A stretch of 64,000 bases of DNA from NCBI GenBank assembly GCA_002189035.1, contig NEEC01000002.1:1550001-1614000 (forward strand), written 5' to 3'. The stretch is from Utricularia gibba. Its lineage: Eukaryota; Streptophyta; Magnoliopsida; Lamiales; Lentibulariaceae. The position numbers were made by a program, and so were the translations under genes. The notes beneath the pieces were generated by a model that was not told the origin of the DNA, did not search any database, and saw nothing but the letters and a program-made list of their open reading frames with translations. Every line of letters begins with the position of its first letter. The stretch's first letter is position 1. Positions 1 through 12,580 of the stretch are shown here, one piece after another.

Positions 1-1910
1 GTATTATTTATAGTATTATTGTGGTCGAAAATCGGTATTAGGGGCAGGAGTCAATCTTCGAATTATGTGTACAATCAAACACATCGTACCCGATTCAGTT
101 TCACATATTGTGTGGAGTGCGATGCGGTTAAAAGAAGTTGGGAAGAACAGTATTTTTACGTGAAAACCGTCGGAAAATAAAAAAAAACCACAAAATTGTT
201 GAAGCTCATCGAAAAATGATATTTACTAGGCAAAGGTGGAGAAAAAATACAACTTGGAGGCTTGGAATTCAAACTTTTTCTTTTTAGTATTTCTTATATT
301 TATAGAAAAAATCAATCTTACTAAATCCTGAATTCTAGATATATCAGCTCCTTTTTACACCTATTGTCTAAACTGTGACTTTATTATTGGATAATCGTCA
401 CCTGTTCTGTCATTGTCATAATTCAACTACTTTTCAATCTATTCAAAACGAATGTTGCTGTCAAATCTCTGATAGATATCGGTTTGTTGGCTTGCGTGTC
501 AATCTGTCAAGGTATCTTTTGGCTAGTTTTCAGATGTCGGTTACCCTAATCCAATTTCTCCCCCATCAAGTATTCAATACATTATTAATTATTTGTCATA
601 CAGTGAAGTTAATTTTCCGTAGCACCCAAATAAAGTTGAGAAAACAGTGACAAATTTATTAATTCATGATCAAAGTTTCCATTATCAAAATGTGGAACTT
701 ATGAAATTTTATGTAGCAAGTGTAAATTTGGATGGAATCATGAATTAATGACTAAAATTTTCTTTCTTTGGAGATAAATGAATTTAAATTTTTCTAACGA
801 CGATTGTGTTGTATTTATGGATGAGTGTGTAATCATTTCGGTGCATGGTTGCTGTTTCATTTCAAGCTATGTTTTCATACAAGCGGGTAACCGGCCGGTT
901 CAACTGGGTGGACCGCATCCCGGGAAAAAAAACAGGTTGGTTAACTAATAAAAGTATAAAAAATCCCTAAAATACAGATCGGTTAATATTTTTTAAAATT
1001 ATTTAGAAAAATATGTTTTTTTATGATATTAGGTTTAAAAATTTTCAAAATTAATATAAGAGATGATATAATTTGAATCTATTATCATTCCAATTATAAG
1101 TGAACAACATGAGTTCAAATGAGGATCAAATATATGATTAATAATTATGTTTTGATTATGTTATTTTGCTTGATGCTTATATACAATTTAGATAATTTGA
1201 ATTTGATATGGTTTTTATTATTTTACATTATTATAGTTAGTATATATATTGCATTCCATATTCATGAATTTTATTCTTATATTACTATTACACTCGTAAA
1301 TCCGTTCATTGGGCATGGCTGATTTGCATGCAATAAAACTGAACTAGACGAGTCTGATTTAGGATTTGCAAACTCAGTGATCACTTTGCAAGTGCTGAAA
1401 ACGAATAAGACAAGGGTTTTTAATATGGAAACTGCCAGGAAGCAGAAACACCACAAAACTGATGTAATTCGTTGGGAGAGTGGTTTCACCAATGAAGGGG
1501 AGGGGAAAGATACACGTTGGAGAGTAGAGAGTACCCCCTTTCTTCCTCAAGCTTCCCATCATTTATAGAAGAGGCCAACTTATACGAGTTCTGCATTCTA
1601 TCGATGTCGGCTACTTTATGCACCTGTTAGCTGTACCGTGATTCCACTAATAGATAACCATTGACTATTTTAGCATTTTTGTAATTTGACTACTTTTTAA
1701 GACTACGAAACAATTGCCGTTATCAAGTTCTGACACTTATCAATATATTGACCTAAATCAACTTTTCAATATGAATAAAAACCTTTGTGTCAGCCGCTTT
1801 AGTCTAAAATGAGCTGGTTTGGTTATTTCTAAAACTACCGATTTTTAAGCCTCTCACCTTCGTGCTCCACATGATTCTTGCCCGATTTCGGGGTCCACCA
1901 ATTACATTCA
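1..1910. other. AT-rich intergenic DNA, no gene seen
   Basis: No reading frame here resembles a known protein. A short GC-rich patch near 885-925 (alternating ccgg and ggttcaac words) stands out from the AT-rich surroundings and looks like a fragment of a dispersed repeat, but I cannot assign a family. The right limit is the TCA that flanks the mobile element starting at 1911. Confidence 0.5.
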
Positions 1911-2301
1911 AGGTGCGTTTAGTCTAAACCCAAGTTTAGTATATTTGGATTTAGATAGCCCGATTTGATAGGTTTAAAGAGTGTAATCTATGTTTGATTG
2001 ATGAGTTTAGATTATTTGAATTTAAGATGAATACATGTTTGGTACGTGGATTTAAAATTGGATTTGTGATAATTTTCATATGAATTTACCAATATAGCCT
2101 TCCCCAATAATAATTACTTCTCTTTATTACCGTTTGTTTTTCCCTTCATCCACCGACTTTCACATGCGGTTGTCGTGGTGCTGCCGCCCAACGAGATCTC
2201 CACCGATTTCACTAGATATTGAGGGTGAAGAGCCATGGGTTAACTCCAGATTATGTACTCTGTTCGTCACACAGAGTTTCTTGCATGAACTTCATTGAAT
2301 T

Positions 2302-3408
2302 TTGAGTCAATTTTACTGTTTACTTGTTGTAAGTGCTCGATGTAGGTGCTTTGTTCTTACTGTTTACTTTGCACTAGAACATATTGCATCTATGCATAGT
2401 CCAATCCTGGTAGAAGACACTCACAAAAAAACGAACCGTGCTTGGAAGCTAGAAAAGGAGAAAGACTTGTTGCACGCTTTGAAGCAGATAATGAAATAAG
2501 GCTGGAAAATTAAAAATGGTTCTAGGGGTGGGTATCATCGAGCGTTGGAGATAGAGTTCTTGAAACTCTGTCCTAGAATCAACATCCGCGCTCACCCACA
2601 TATTACTAGCAAGGTGCATACCTGGAAAAAGGACTACTACCTCATTGTAGATTTTTTATCAAGGTCGGGCACCGGTTTCAGTGAGCTAACCTACACAGTA
2701 GATGCAGACGAGGAGGTCTGGAAGGAGATTGATCAAGTGTGTATGCCTTGTACTCACGATGTTATATCCGGTGCTTACTGTGTTATTATGTCAGCAAACA
2801 CATAGGCTGGATGTTCTAAGACACAAAGCGTGGCCATATTACATGGAGTGGTAGGAAATCTTTGGAAAGAATCAGGCTACATGAGATAACATGATGAGCT
2901 ATGTAGCTGCGACCAAGAACAAGAAATTCATGGAAGATGTTGGGGAGAATCTAGAAGCATCTTCGGATTGCCCACAAGACTCGGATAGCATGGGACAGAA
3001 TATGAACTTCTCGTATGCAGTCACACTTTGTAACCCATTTGGTTGTGGTGCGAAGGGAGCAAAGGGTGTGAATGAAGCGGGTGGGTACTGAGCAGAATCA
3101 ATTATGATGTGTAGTCCTTAAAAGAAATAAAGGAGTTGAATGCACACACATGCAAAGAACTACGTCACTTGGAATTAACAGTGGTGCAGCAAGCACGGGA
3201 GTTGGTGGACAATCAGCGTCAGGCAAGGGAGATCATTAGACGTATATTGCTGCAATTAATTGCCATCCAAAGTTTTACCATAGTAGAGACGATTAGTTTC
3301 AATCTTGTGAGGTTGTGCTACTTCCTTGCCTCCAGTGACTGTGAAAGAGAGTTGATTGTGTGGTTTAGCATCCAAACGCATATCTTAAATCTGTTGTGTG
3401 GTGTTTGA
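2302..3408 (+). pseudogene. Myb/SANT-like domain gene remnant
   Basis: Translating about 2409-2740 gives a recognisable plant Myb/SANT-like domain (the type next to the transposase in PIF/Harbinger elements and in domesticated L10-interacting MYB proteins). Visible pieces are a W-containing first helix, GWKIKNGSRGGYHRALE, then PHITSKVHTWKKDYYLI, then a segment ending EEVWKEID. A single in-frame TAA at 2497-2499 interrupts the domain just before the GWK motif; the frame is otherwise open from 2302 to 2805. Later pieces at 2891-3091 and 3136-3408 look like the low-complexity middle and helical C-terminal part of the same family, but in shifted frames. It is probably not translatable as one protein. 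The family match is from memory of the pattern, not an alignment. Confidence 0.6.
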
Positions 3409-3872
3409 CCTTATGTTGGACTCATGAGCTAGATGTATTTCATCTTCTAATCATCGTATTTCATCTTCTAATCATCCTTTAAGTAAATATACGGTATTTC
3501 ACATTAAAATGTAAGCGAAGGATGACTTAATGTAACTGGTATGAGCATTGTTAAGGGTAAACAGTGTTCCAACGTCATATGCGGAAGCACCGCATACGGA
3601 CAAGCATGGTGTTATGTTGTGAAGCACCATTCCGTAAACACAGTGCTGCAAACACCGTCACATTTAGTGCAGTGCTATCGAGAAGTGATGGGTTAGCACC
3701 GTGTTGGTATTGCTTATTACGAAGCACCATGTTTGGACACAAGGTTTAGTGGTCAGTGATGGCACCGGATTTTACAACATGTGCTACCGCGAACGGTGCT
3801 TGACCACATACTAAGAAAGTTAAAATACCATAGTTCATGCAATATTTATACAAATTAAAGGTACATCATCGA

Positions 3873-4830
3873 TTACACAATAACCTTGTAATACTTCCAC
3901 AATGGGTGTTCCTCGTCTATTGGACATTGACCTACTCTTTGGTGATCAACGTGCGTGGGTACATCCATTACGTCAATGAGCGCTTTTAGGAATGACCTAA
4001 TATCCCCCTCGAACTAAAGAACAATCGTTGACCGCGGTGTACTTAAAGATGGTTGGGAATATGGCATTTTAGGGCTGTCCAATGAAAGTAAACAATCATT
4101 AGGTGTAAGATGGTGGAGAATGAGGGCAATCAGAAACTCACTGGGTTGTGTAGTAACTTGTACGACGCATCATCGATGAGTAGTGTATTAAGACGATGAT
4201 ATTTGCCCTTGAACTCTGTGTTGGCGTCCCAAACATGAGTCAGAAGCTTTAGCTTAATGGTGTTGTTCCTGTTATCATGCACCGGATAACCAGTGTCCAC
4301 TATCCTGGATCCATTACATTGAAAGACGAGCTTGCTGGCGACTACAAGCCCTAGTAACCATTGGACCACATCATGCAATTGTTCACTGTAACATGTCATA
4401 AAAAAGAAAAGTCAGCATCGTGCGAATATGATTGCCTACTAACTGGTCAATCTTACCATCCTCTGGATGACCAAATGACAACATCAAAGTGTTTTATGCA
4501 AAACTTTATCAATTCACAAGCACCTGATCGAAGATACACTATAACCACAACAAATATTACCGACATATGCTACAAATATTAAATACATATCAAATACCAC
4601 CATTTCACTCATAAATAACGACATTCGACTTCGACGCTCCCCACCTGACATCGCGAGGATACACAATATCCGCAAGTACACCATTCACATCAAATATTAA
4701 CAACTTTCGTGTGTCGAGATTCTCTGTGCATAGTCTTTCCAGCTCGATGTACTTTGCAGTGATAGCACCGCACCCATCATTGTGTGTCGAGATCGGTGTT
4801 GGTCCATCACTTTTGCCCCCGCCTTATGGC
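3873..4830 (-). pseudogene. FCP1/NIF-type HAD phosphatase gene remnant with introns
   Basis: Read on the minus strand, separate blocks match the plant FCP1-like (NLI-interacting-factor-like) phosphatase fold in order. TRKLLIFDVNGVLADI (about 4713-4668) carries the HAD nucleophile motif DxNG. A block around FCIKHFDVVIWSS lies near 4460-4530. NTLLIDDASYKLLHNP (about 4150-4200) is the LIDDS-type motif. IRSFLKALIDVMDVP then leads to a stop at 3873-3875. Candidate GT-AG introns of about 70 bases separate the second, third and fourth blocks, so this was copied as genomic DNA, not cDNA. After the last candidate intron an in-frame TAA and a one-base frame slip break the gene. It lies inside the mobile element, convergent with the Myb/SANT remnant. 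Confidence 0.6.
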
Positions 4831-5329
4831 TGCACATCTTCATCCTCTTCATGGGTCACCTCCACAGGATCTTCATTTGTACTCTGACGTTGTTTATGGT
4901 GTCAAGAGGTTCCACACCATAGATATTGTGTCCTAGGGACATTGACAAATGGTGGCAAGACGAACTCTAATAACTTTGTTCTGCAAGAGAAAAAATTCAC
5001 AAATCTCTTTATTGTAGATTTTGGCAATACCTCGATGCCTATAATGGCAATAAGAAAAAGCATGACTATTGTTGCAAACGAATTTAGAATATTTAAAGTA
5101 TTTGCACATGATTATCTGATGGATGTTCAATATTCTTTGACATCCTTAACATTGTTGGCCATTTTGGAGCGTTGGATGGATATATTCATACAAAACTAAT
5201 TCACTAATCATCATATGTACTTCTTATATCTGTAACTAGAACCACGCTACAACCCACCTAAAACCAGCAACCAAACGCGCCCTCATATATTAATTTTTAT
5301 TAAAAATAATTTATACTTTGTATAATAAT

Positions 5330-5352
5330 ATTTAAATATATATATATTTTTT
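5330..5352 (+). promoter_or_regulatory. TATA-rich stretch upstream of the ankyrin gene
   Basis: A run of alternating TA (TTTAAATATATATATATTTT type) lies about 200 bases before the ATG at 5557 and right after the mobile element end at 5282. It could serve as the TATA element of the downstream gene. This is inference from sequence and spacing only. Confidence 0.25.
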
Positions 5353-5556
5353 AAGATACTGGTGAAAGGATTTCCCCGAACCATTCCAAAAACGGTCCGG
5401 GTTATGTATCCTAGTTGAAAACGTTGATTTGAAGAGGAGAGGCGAGGAGTGGATCCTTTCTTTTCAGTCATCAGTCTTATCTGTTTGTATCTTCTTTATG
5501 ATTTGGATCTGCAGACATCGAAACCCTGGAATTCGTCCTGAGCCCGCCGAGTTCAC

Positions 5557-6662
5557 ATGATCATGGAGGATAATGCAAGTCCCCAACTTTACGACACGGC
5601 GCTGCACACGGCCGTCAAGAGCGATGATATCAATCTTGTAAGGGAATTGATTCGAAATCATGAGGGGTTGACCAAGAAGCTCAACCAGGAATTCCTGAGT
5701 CCCCTCCATGTTGCCGTGACTGAAGGCAAGTCACACATCGCAAGGCAGATGGTGGATCACGACGAAAACCTCATCAGACTCGAAGGAAAAGAGGGATGTA
5801 CTCCTCTTCACTACTCTGCTCTTAGGGGCAAAGAGGGATTCCTGGAGCTTTTTCTGGAAGCATGCCCGGACTCCATTTACGACCTCAACGACAAGCATGA
5901 AACCGTCATTCACACGGCTATAGGGGATCCAAATCCGCATGCTTTTCAGACTCTTCTGCGTTGGGTCAGAACACGGAGAAAAGATGGAATCCTTGAAACC
6001 GAAAATATTCAAGGAAGGACCGCTTGGGATTTAATTGCCGAGAATGAGATTTTCAAAAGTATATGGCAAGAAGAGCTAGGATTTGTTGGTAATGACAATG
6101 CAATGCATTTAACTGCCGCGGTGGGAGTCATTTTTCGAATGTGTTGGCAGCGGCTGGGAGAGGTCAGCTGACAGACAAAATTCGCGATAGTTGCTTGGCG
6201 GTCGCCAGTGCCCTGAGCATGGCCACGTTCCAGGCATTATTCCAATCATCCGGTGGCGTCCCCGGCTCTAAGATCGATTCTCGATCTCATCATCCACAGA
6301 GAAATTCTTGGAAAATAATCTTCCTGTCCACAAATGCGCTTGTTTTCTTCATATCACTAACTGCATGCCTGGTGTTTACTTCCAGTCCGGATACGAAAAC
6401 AAACCTCATCGACGTAGTTTGCTTTTACTCGTTTGGCATAGCCTACCTGCTTGCCCAGCATTGCATCGCAAACGTCGGGATCAGGATAACTGTTCTCCTG
6501 ATGCTCATCTTTGTGTTGATCACTTTACCATTATGGGTCCCCTTCCGTTGCCGCTGCCGCCGCCGCTTCTGCCGAATTGAAATACCCACTGTCTGCAGAG
6601 AATTCTTCGAGAGACTCGATCGGCGGTACCGTGTGATGAATGCTGTATCTACTGTTCCTTAA
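5557..6662 (+). CDS. ankyrin-repeat membrane protein (PGG type), frameshifted
   Basis: The ATG at 5557 opens about 190 residues of ankyrin repeats, with motifs such as ALHTAVKSDDINLVRELI, SPLHVAVTEGKSHIARQM and TPLHYSALRGKEGFLELF. A second frame continues from about 6126 to 6662. It starts NVLAAAGRGQLTDKIRDSCL, runs through a PGG-like segment (ATFQALFQSSGGV) and at least two hydrophobic membrane spans, and ends with an Arg/Cys-rich tail. This is the usual layout of plant ANK-PGG proteins, which sit in membranes and in several cases act in defence or salt responses. The two frames join if one G is added to the GGG at 6123-6125, giving about 368 residues. Read as it stands, translation stops at about residue 204, before the membrane part. 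See the finding on GGG-run deletions. The exact role is unknown. Confidence 0.8.
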
Positions 6663-9600
6663 TTTGAATATTCCCAGGTGAATCTATTTCCTGACGTGAT
6701 GTAAAACAAGTAACTGCTTGTCGGTACCAGGAAAATTTCACCAAGACGCATAAATTCGCGTTCATTTCAATTGAAATATTCAGCCACTAGCATTTCAGTC
6801 CTTTTTTTTTTTTTTTTCTTTTGATAACATGATGAGTTAACATACACGAAAAGAAGGAGCGACATTTGTTTTCTTCGTCGACCCAGGAGTTGTGTAATTT
6901 TTTCGCCCGCTGATGGTTCCCAGAAATGTGAACCCGAAACAACGAAATGGATCCATTACCATCGAGCTATGGCTCCACCATGTTCAATAAATAAATAAAC
7001 AAATGCAAATGGAACGAGAAGAAGGGTTCGAGTTCAAGGGCCAAGGCCCCATCAGTTAAGTTTTGAGGGGAGAAGGTAGCTCCGGGTTGCCCTCAGCCAG
7101 GCCCCACATGCGACATCTGAATGTTGTGTGTTCTGGATCTCCGCAAGTCCATGACTCAAGTCAACCCACCTCCACTATTCAGAAATACAGATATTACTTG
7201 AAATGATAAATTGTTCCCCTTCATGACATCTAAGAATCATATATCATAAATTTTATCACTATTACGCACATCATCATCATACGTTGTATGAGTGAAATTC
7301 TTTCCAATTTAGATATAAACGTTTGAAATAGATCAATACGATAGTTTTTTCATGGTTTTTCTTTTATCTGATGGCATAAGCACTTCATCATTTAATACAT
7401 GAAAAACGCAAGTGAGATGAATCGAAGAGCTGAAGATTGGAAGAGATAGTTTGGTTTTAGGAGAATTTACTGAACTGAATTTTGATGGATATAAGAATAA
7501 TTCCAAATCAATTCTAATATGTTAAAGCAATGATAAATGAAAAGTATACGTCATTGTATAGTGAGAAAATTTTCGAATTAGATAAAATTTTTAAACCTAA
7601 TTATTAAATAAATATAAATAAAAAAACAATAGTATAACGAAATTAGAATCAAACACAATAATTATTAAATAAATTATAATATATTCCATTTTGCCACAAT
7701 AAAATATTAAATATAAGTTAGAATTAATATAACATTAACAACAAGATACAATATACTTAAGAATAAAAAAAATCAAATTATGATCCATAAGAAATAAGTA
7801 TAACGCCTTAAGGTTTTTAGGATGGTATATTCATCACTACTATAATACTTACCTAATTTAAAACCCAATTATCCAATAAAAGTCTCAAGTTATTTAAGTG
7901 TTTTCTTTATTTTAATTTTTAATTTACCTCTAATTAATTTTATCAATATAAATATACCGTTTTTTCCCATTTGAACGTATCCATATTTGATAAGAAAAAG
8001 GTAAAATAATCAATTATTGTGGACTCGAAATCGATGAGTAAACCCCAACTTTTTTTCTATCATAAGATGTCATGTTTTGTTTAGGTATTTATGTGGAACG
8101 TAAACAAAATAAACACATAAAATAATATCAAAGACATATACATATTAGCAATTTACCAAAAAGAAAATGAACCGTAACATAGAATGAAACAAGTTCCAAA
8201 TAAAAAATCAAACAATGTGTTTTAAATGAAATAGAACATGGAATTCCTCAATCAAAACTCCTAGAAAAGTACTAATATCACCCCATGACATGATGAGCAA
8301 TTGATAAACAAAAATTTGTAAGTATTGTTAAAAAAAATGCAAATTCTTCTATTAAATAAAGTTTATAAATCTAATACATATTCAATCATAAAACAAGTAA
8401 AAATATAGTAAATTAGAATCTAACACAATGAGTTTAATGTTTAATATATGAGAGTCAATATATCAAGTTTTTGTCACAATTAATATTGTAAGCTAAAATT
8501 AATTTAGTTTGACGATAAAAATATAGTAAAGTAAAGCAATAACATAATGTTAAAATTGACAATTACATAACAATCCTAAATCACATCACCATTGTATATC
8601 TTAATACATCATAAAGTCTAGTTACTTATATTTAAAAGAAATTATCATTAAGATAAATTAAAGAAATTATCAAAGACATTGTGAAATAAACAATCAAAAA
8701 AACTAAATATTCAGCAAGCTAAATGAGTAAAATGTTTTGTTTTCTATTTGCTGTTGTTCACAGTCGAGAATAGTAATACTAAACTTGATTTTTGAAATTG
8801 TTCTTTAAGTTGGGGAGTTTTATTCTTGAGAAATAATCTTGCTCTTCTTTGTTGTTCCTCTCTTGGAATGAGTACCATTCTTTTCTTTCTCTATTTCTTC
8901 AAAAATATTTTTACTTTTTTTTTCATTTTTCAAAATCAGTATATTATTTCCTAGATTCTTACTATTTCCAACACTATAAGTAATTGAATATCAATCATAT
9001 CTCCTTTTTAAATCTTGTGTACATCGAATTGTATTTATAAAATAACTAAATTTGATCTATAATGATACTACTAACACTTGAATAATATTAGAAATTATAA
9101 TACAAACTAAATTATTAATTCAGCATATATTATGTATAAAAATATAAATAATACTACAATTAATAAAATATTAAAATTCATAATTAAAATAATTAATTTT
9201 GTCATTAAATATACTAATTTTATGACTTAAAAATACTTGTAAAATATATGTTATCATAGTCATCAATTGATGACTATGATTTCCTTGTAAGTGGTAGCCA
9301 ATATGAAGATCTCATCTTGTCCAATGAAAATAGAACATCACATATGTCGCAAACGCATGTCATAAGATTAAGATAAAATACTGATTGAGTTATTGAATGA
9401 CGTGTATACTATATTCTTGATGAGTATTTAATTGACAATTTTATCCTTGAAGTTTGAGTTGACTCCTCACATGACTTGTCATTTTAAAACAATATTAATA
9501 ATACTGTTTTATACGGGTAGATGAATGTCATATGTATTGAATCAATCTTATTGAAAGACAAGTGTGCTAGGAGTTGATGGTCTTGATAACCATTGCGTAA

Positions 9601-12580
9601 TGTTGTGCAATTCTTCCCTAGATCGTAATATCTAAAAAAAAAAAGAAGGCTTGTATAGTTTTATCGATCTCCTGAAGATTAGATTGCGATGTTTAGTGCT
9701 ATATGCATCACCCCGTCAATTTTCTTGCCCTACAGTACATTAAGAAAACGTTTTGACAAACCCAATGCCAACTTTTCTATTATATATAAATATAAAACAT
9801 TTCAAATCATTCATTTAAAGCCAACAATGGCAGCCCAACGTACACCGGCCTCATTAAATTGCCTGCTTGGGAAGTAGATGGGGTCTTTTAGAAAATAGCC
9901 GCAGTCTCAAGTTTTTTTTAAAATAAAAATATAATTATATACTGTATTATTTTATGAAATAAATAAACATTTTTTTACTATTTAAAGACAGATAAATGAT
10001 TTGAATTAAAAACACGATAAAATTAAAATAATTTCATATTAATCACTATCTTCTAAAAAAATTTCAAATGAAAAAATTTGAAAATTAGTCAATTTTTAAA
10101 AATAACACTATATTTTATTTTCTAATAAAAATTTGTGATCCAAGATTCCAACCCAGCAACTTTGTCTGAATTCAAATGAATTGAAAAGTATATGTTTTAA
10201 ACATTTTAAAAATTGATGACTACATCTACATATACATCATCATCGATCTCGGACTTGGTCACAGATACGTGTGGACAAGGTTGTGTGGACACGGATTACT
10301 ACATCTACATATTTCAATTAGTGATAACATATACATCTAGTACACGCAAATGCTTAAAATCTATATATAAAGAAAACTTCTATTTTATTATATTGTGATC
10401 ATTTATTTCAATATATATAAATTAAATATTTTATCAATCATGGCGTGTATGATGTGATAAACTCAACCCTACGCATTTATGAAATACTGACGTGTACGAT
10501 AATGAAGAACTGCATGAAAATAACGTGTACGCGACAAAATTGGCCCAGTCAAGGTCGCATTATTTAATAGTAGTTGGCGGGAACTCCAGACTGTATTCGC
10601 ATTTAACTCCACATTAGCCACCGAAGATATGTCGAGTACCTGTTTGTCGTTTATTGTACTTTTTTATTTTAAAAAGAAAATTATATTTATAGATCCTATC
10701 ATTTTTATTTTATCTTTTACATATTAAAAAAATCAATACTGAATATTGTGGTGGCTAAAAATTAGCAACTGATAATAATCAATGATGAGGATCATCGATT
10801 TATAAGATTAGTATTTTATTAACACGAAAAGTGATAAAACTGAGATGAGATTTTTAGGTGGAAATCATTTTGACAAAAAACCACTAGATAAATAGATTTC
10901 ACAATGAGAAAATAAAAGGTTTACAAAAGATATAATGGATGCAAAATGTTCTTCTTCATATTTGCTATAGAAATTCTTAACCCATTGATTTTGAATGGAC
11001 CAACTATTTTTTATGTCTAAAATAATATGTTTAATCTTATTTATGATTTTATTCATAAATAAATATTGCCTATTTTGAATTTTCATAATTTAGCTGCTTT
11101 TTAGACTTTCTTACAATGATAAAGGTCTGACATTATTCTTTTTCTATTTCTTCTCGAATGTAACACATTAAGGGGTAAGTTTTGGATTGATTCATCGTCC
11201 ATATATTGATCTATTGTCTCTACTCAATTTACTCATGTGCCTCATCATCGATTTATTACTATTGGTAGCTTCTTTCAATCTGCTTAGATTGTCGATTTAT
11301 ACTCGATACAAATTCTTTCAATTTTCCACCATAATTCTATGAATTGGATATCTATGTTGTTTTTTTCTTTTTCATAACAATTATGATAAGTAATTTAGAA
11401 TTGTAAAAAAATAACATATCAATGATTTTTGAATAAAAATATAAAAGACATGCGAATACGAAAACAATGTTTTTAAAAATTATGATTAAAAATTATTTTT
11501 GGAAAAAAAGTAATTCATTATTTTTCCATATTATTTCTACTTTTTAATTAAGCTTTCCAAAATTGTTTTTAGTAGGATTTTTGTGTTCCTCACCGTTGTG
11601 CTTTTTTTCTCCTCTCTTTTCTTTTTCCGCTACTGGTGATTAACAAAGAATACATTGGCCAAAGTAGGTTTGAGTTTCTGATTTCAATATCAGCTTCGTT
11701 ATTTTTTCGATAATATTGACTCCATGATTTGGAGGTTAAATACATTTACACAATGCCTTTTATAGTTTTCCCCTCAATCTTGCTCACATTCAACCTCATA
11801 GCTACAACACTACGAGATTGTCGTGATGTATTTTTTACAGTGTTGTTTTTCTGGAATTTGAAAAATTTTGAACTTTGTTACCCTTTCTTTTATACGATGG
11901 TTTTACTTTTCTTCTAATTTAATATGCTATGTACTCCAGAAGTTTGGTGGAAAAGATTGAAATATATTCTTGAAATTTTCCAAAATGGTGGTTAATTATT
12001 TATAAATGAAATATTAAAAAAGTGGCATAGGTAGCTTTATTAGTAAATTATAGCAGTGGGTATTTTTGAAATTGAAACCTTTTTTTTCCAAGGACATTTT
12101 TGTTAATTAAAAGTATTTGGCCGCAGCCGACATCAGTGCCGGTGACGACGGGGAGTTGGTCCGTGGCGGTTATCTGAGTCTTACCAAATGCCAACTAATT
12201 ATTTGGTGAGGTCCAGAAGGTCGTGGGTGGGGCCCATTCTGGGTCCAATACATTTAAATAAAGAAAACTTTGAAAACTGTAGCATATTTTATTAAACTTG
12301 TAGTATAAAATAACAATGGAATTCGCCCACAAATCATGGCCTAAAATGAGAACTAAATTTTTTTGTTAACATGTTGTCTTCTGTTTCGTTTGTGGGTACA
12401 AATTAGTTATATATTTAATTAAATTAGCATTGAACACAAATAGTTACTTTAATAACAAAATAACGTTCATTTACCAAGAATTACAAAATAGAGTTATTTT
12501 ACAAACATTTATTTTATAGAGTTGCAAGGCATCCTCATTTTCACAGGAGTATGAGCAGAGTTATCTGGTTCAGAGATTCC
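6663..12580. other. 5.9-kb AT-rich gene-free region
   Basis: No convincing coding sequence was found on either strand. Most of 7200-12500 is over 70 percent A+T, with many short stop-rich frames. A tRNA-like repeat sits at about 6913-6980. A somewhat GC-richer patch at 12118-12250 looks like a repeat fragment. Other repeats are probably present but too decayed to classify by eye. Confidence 0.5.
6913..6980 (-). repeat. tRNA-derived SINE-like or tRNA pseudogene fragment
   Basis: On the minus strand the segment begins GGAGCCATAGCTCGATGG, which resembles a tRNA 5' half with an A-box (TAGCTCGATGG). About 35 bases later comes GGGTTCACATTTCT, a weak B-box-like segment, then TGGGAACC. The arms do not fold into a clean cloverleaf and the expected GGTTCGANNCC is not intact, so I do not call it a working tRNA. 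A tRNA-derived SINE head or a decayed tRNA copy fits better. Confidence 0.3.

Larger units (their letters stand above)
1911..5282. mobile_element. PIF/Harbinger-like element with captured gene cargo
   Basis: The left end reads AGGTGCGTTTAG. The right end, read inward on the minus strand, is GGGCGCGTTTGG, so the ends form an imperfect inverted repeat of about 12 bases with the GCGTTTRG core common in plant Harbinger/Tourist elements. The trinucleotide TCA lies directly outside both ends (1908-1910 and 5283-5285), matching the 3-bp target duplication of PIF/Harbinger elements. Inside are two decayed convergent genes: a Myb/SANT-like gene on + (about 2302-3408) and an FCP1-type phosphatase gene on - (about 3873-4830). 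I found no DDE transposase, so this is probably a non-autonomous, gene-carrying copy. The usual Harbinger target is TAA/TTA, so TCA is a slight oddity. The class assignment rests on short ends only. Confidence 0.6.

Noticed and set aside
6913-6980. Functional tRNA gene
   Set aside because: A-box and partial B-box are present, but the acceptor stem and T-arm do not pair cleanly. It was kept only as a SINE-like or pseudogene fragment.
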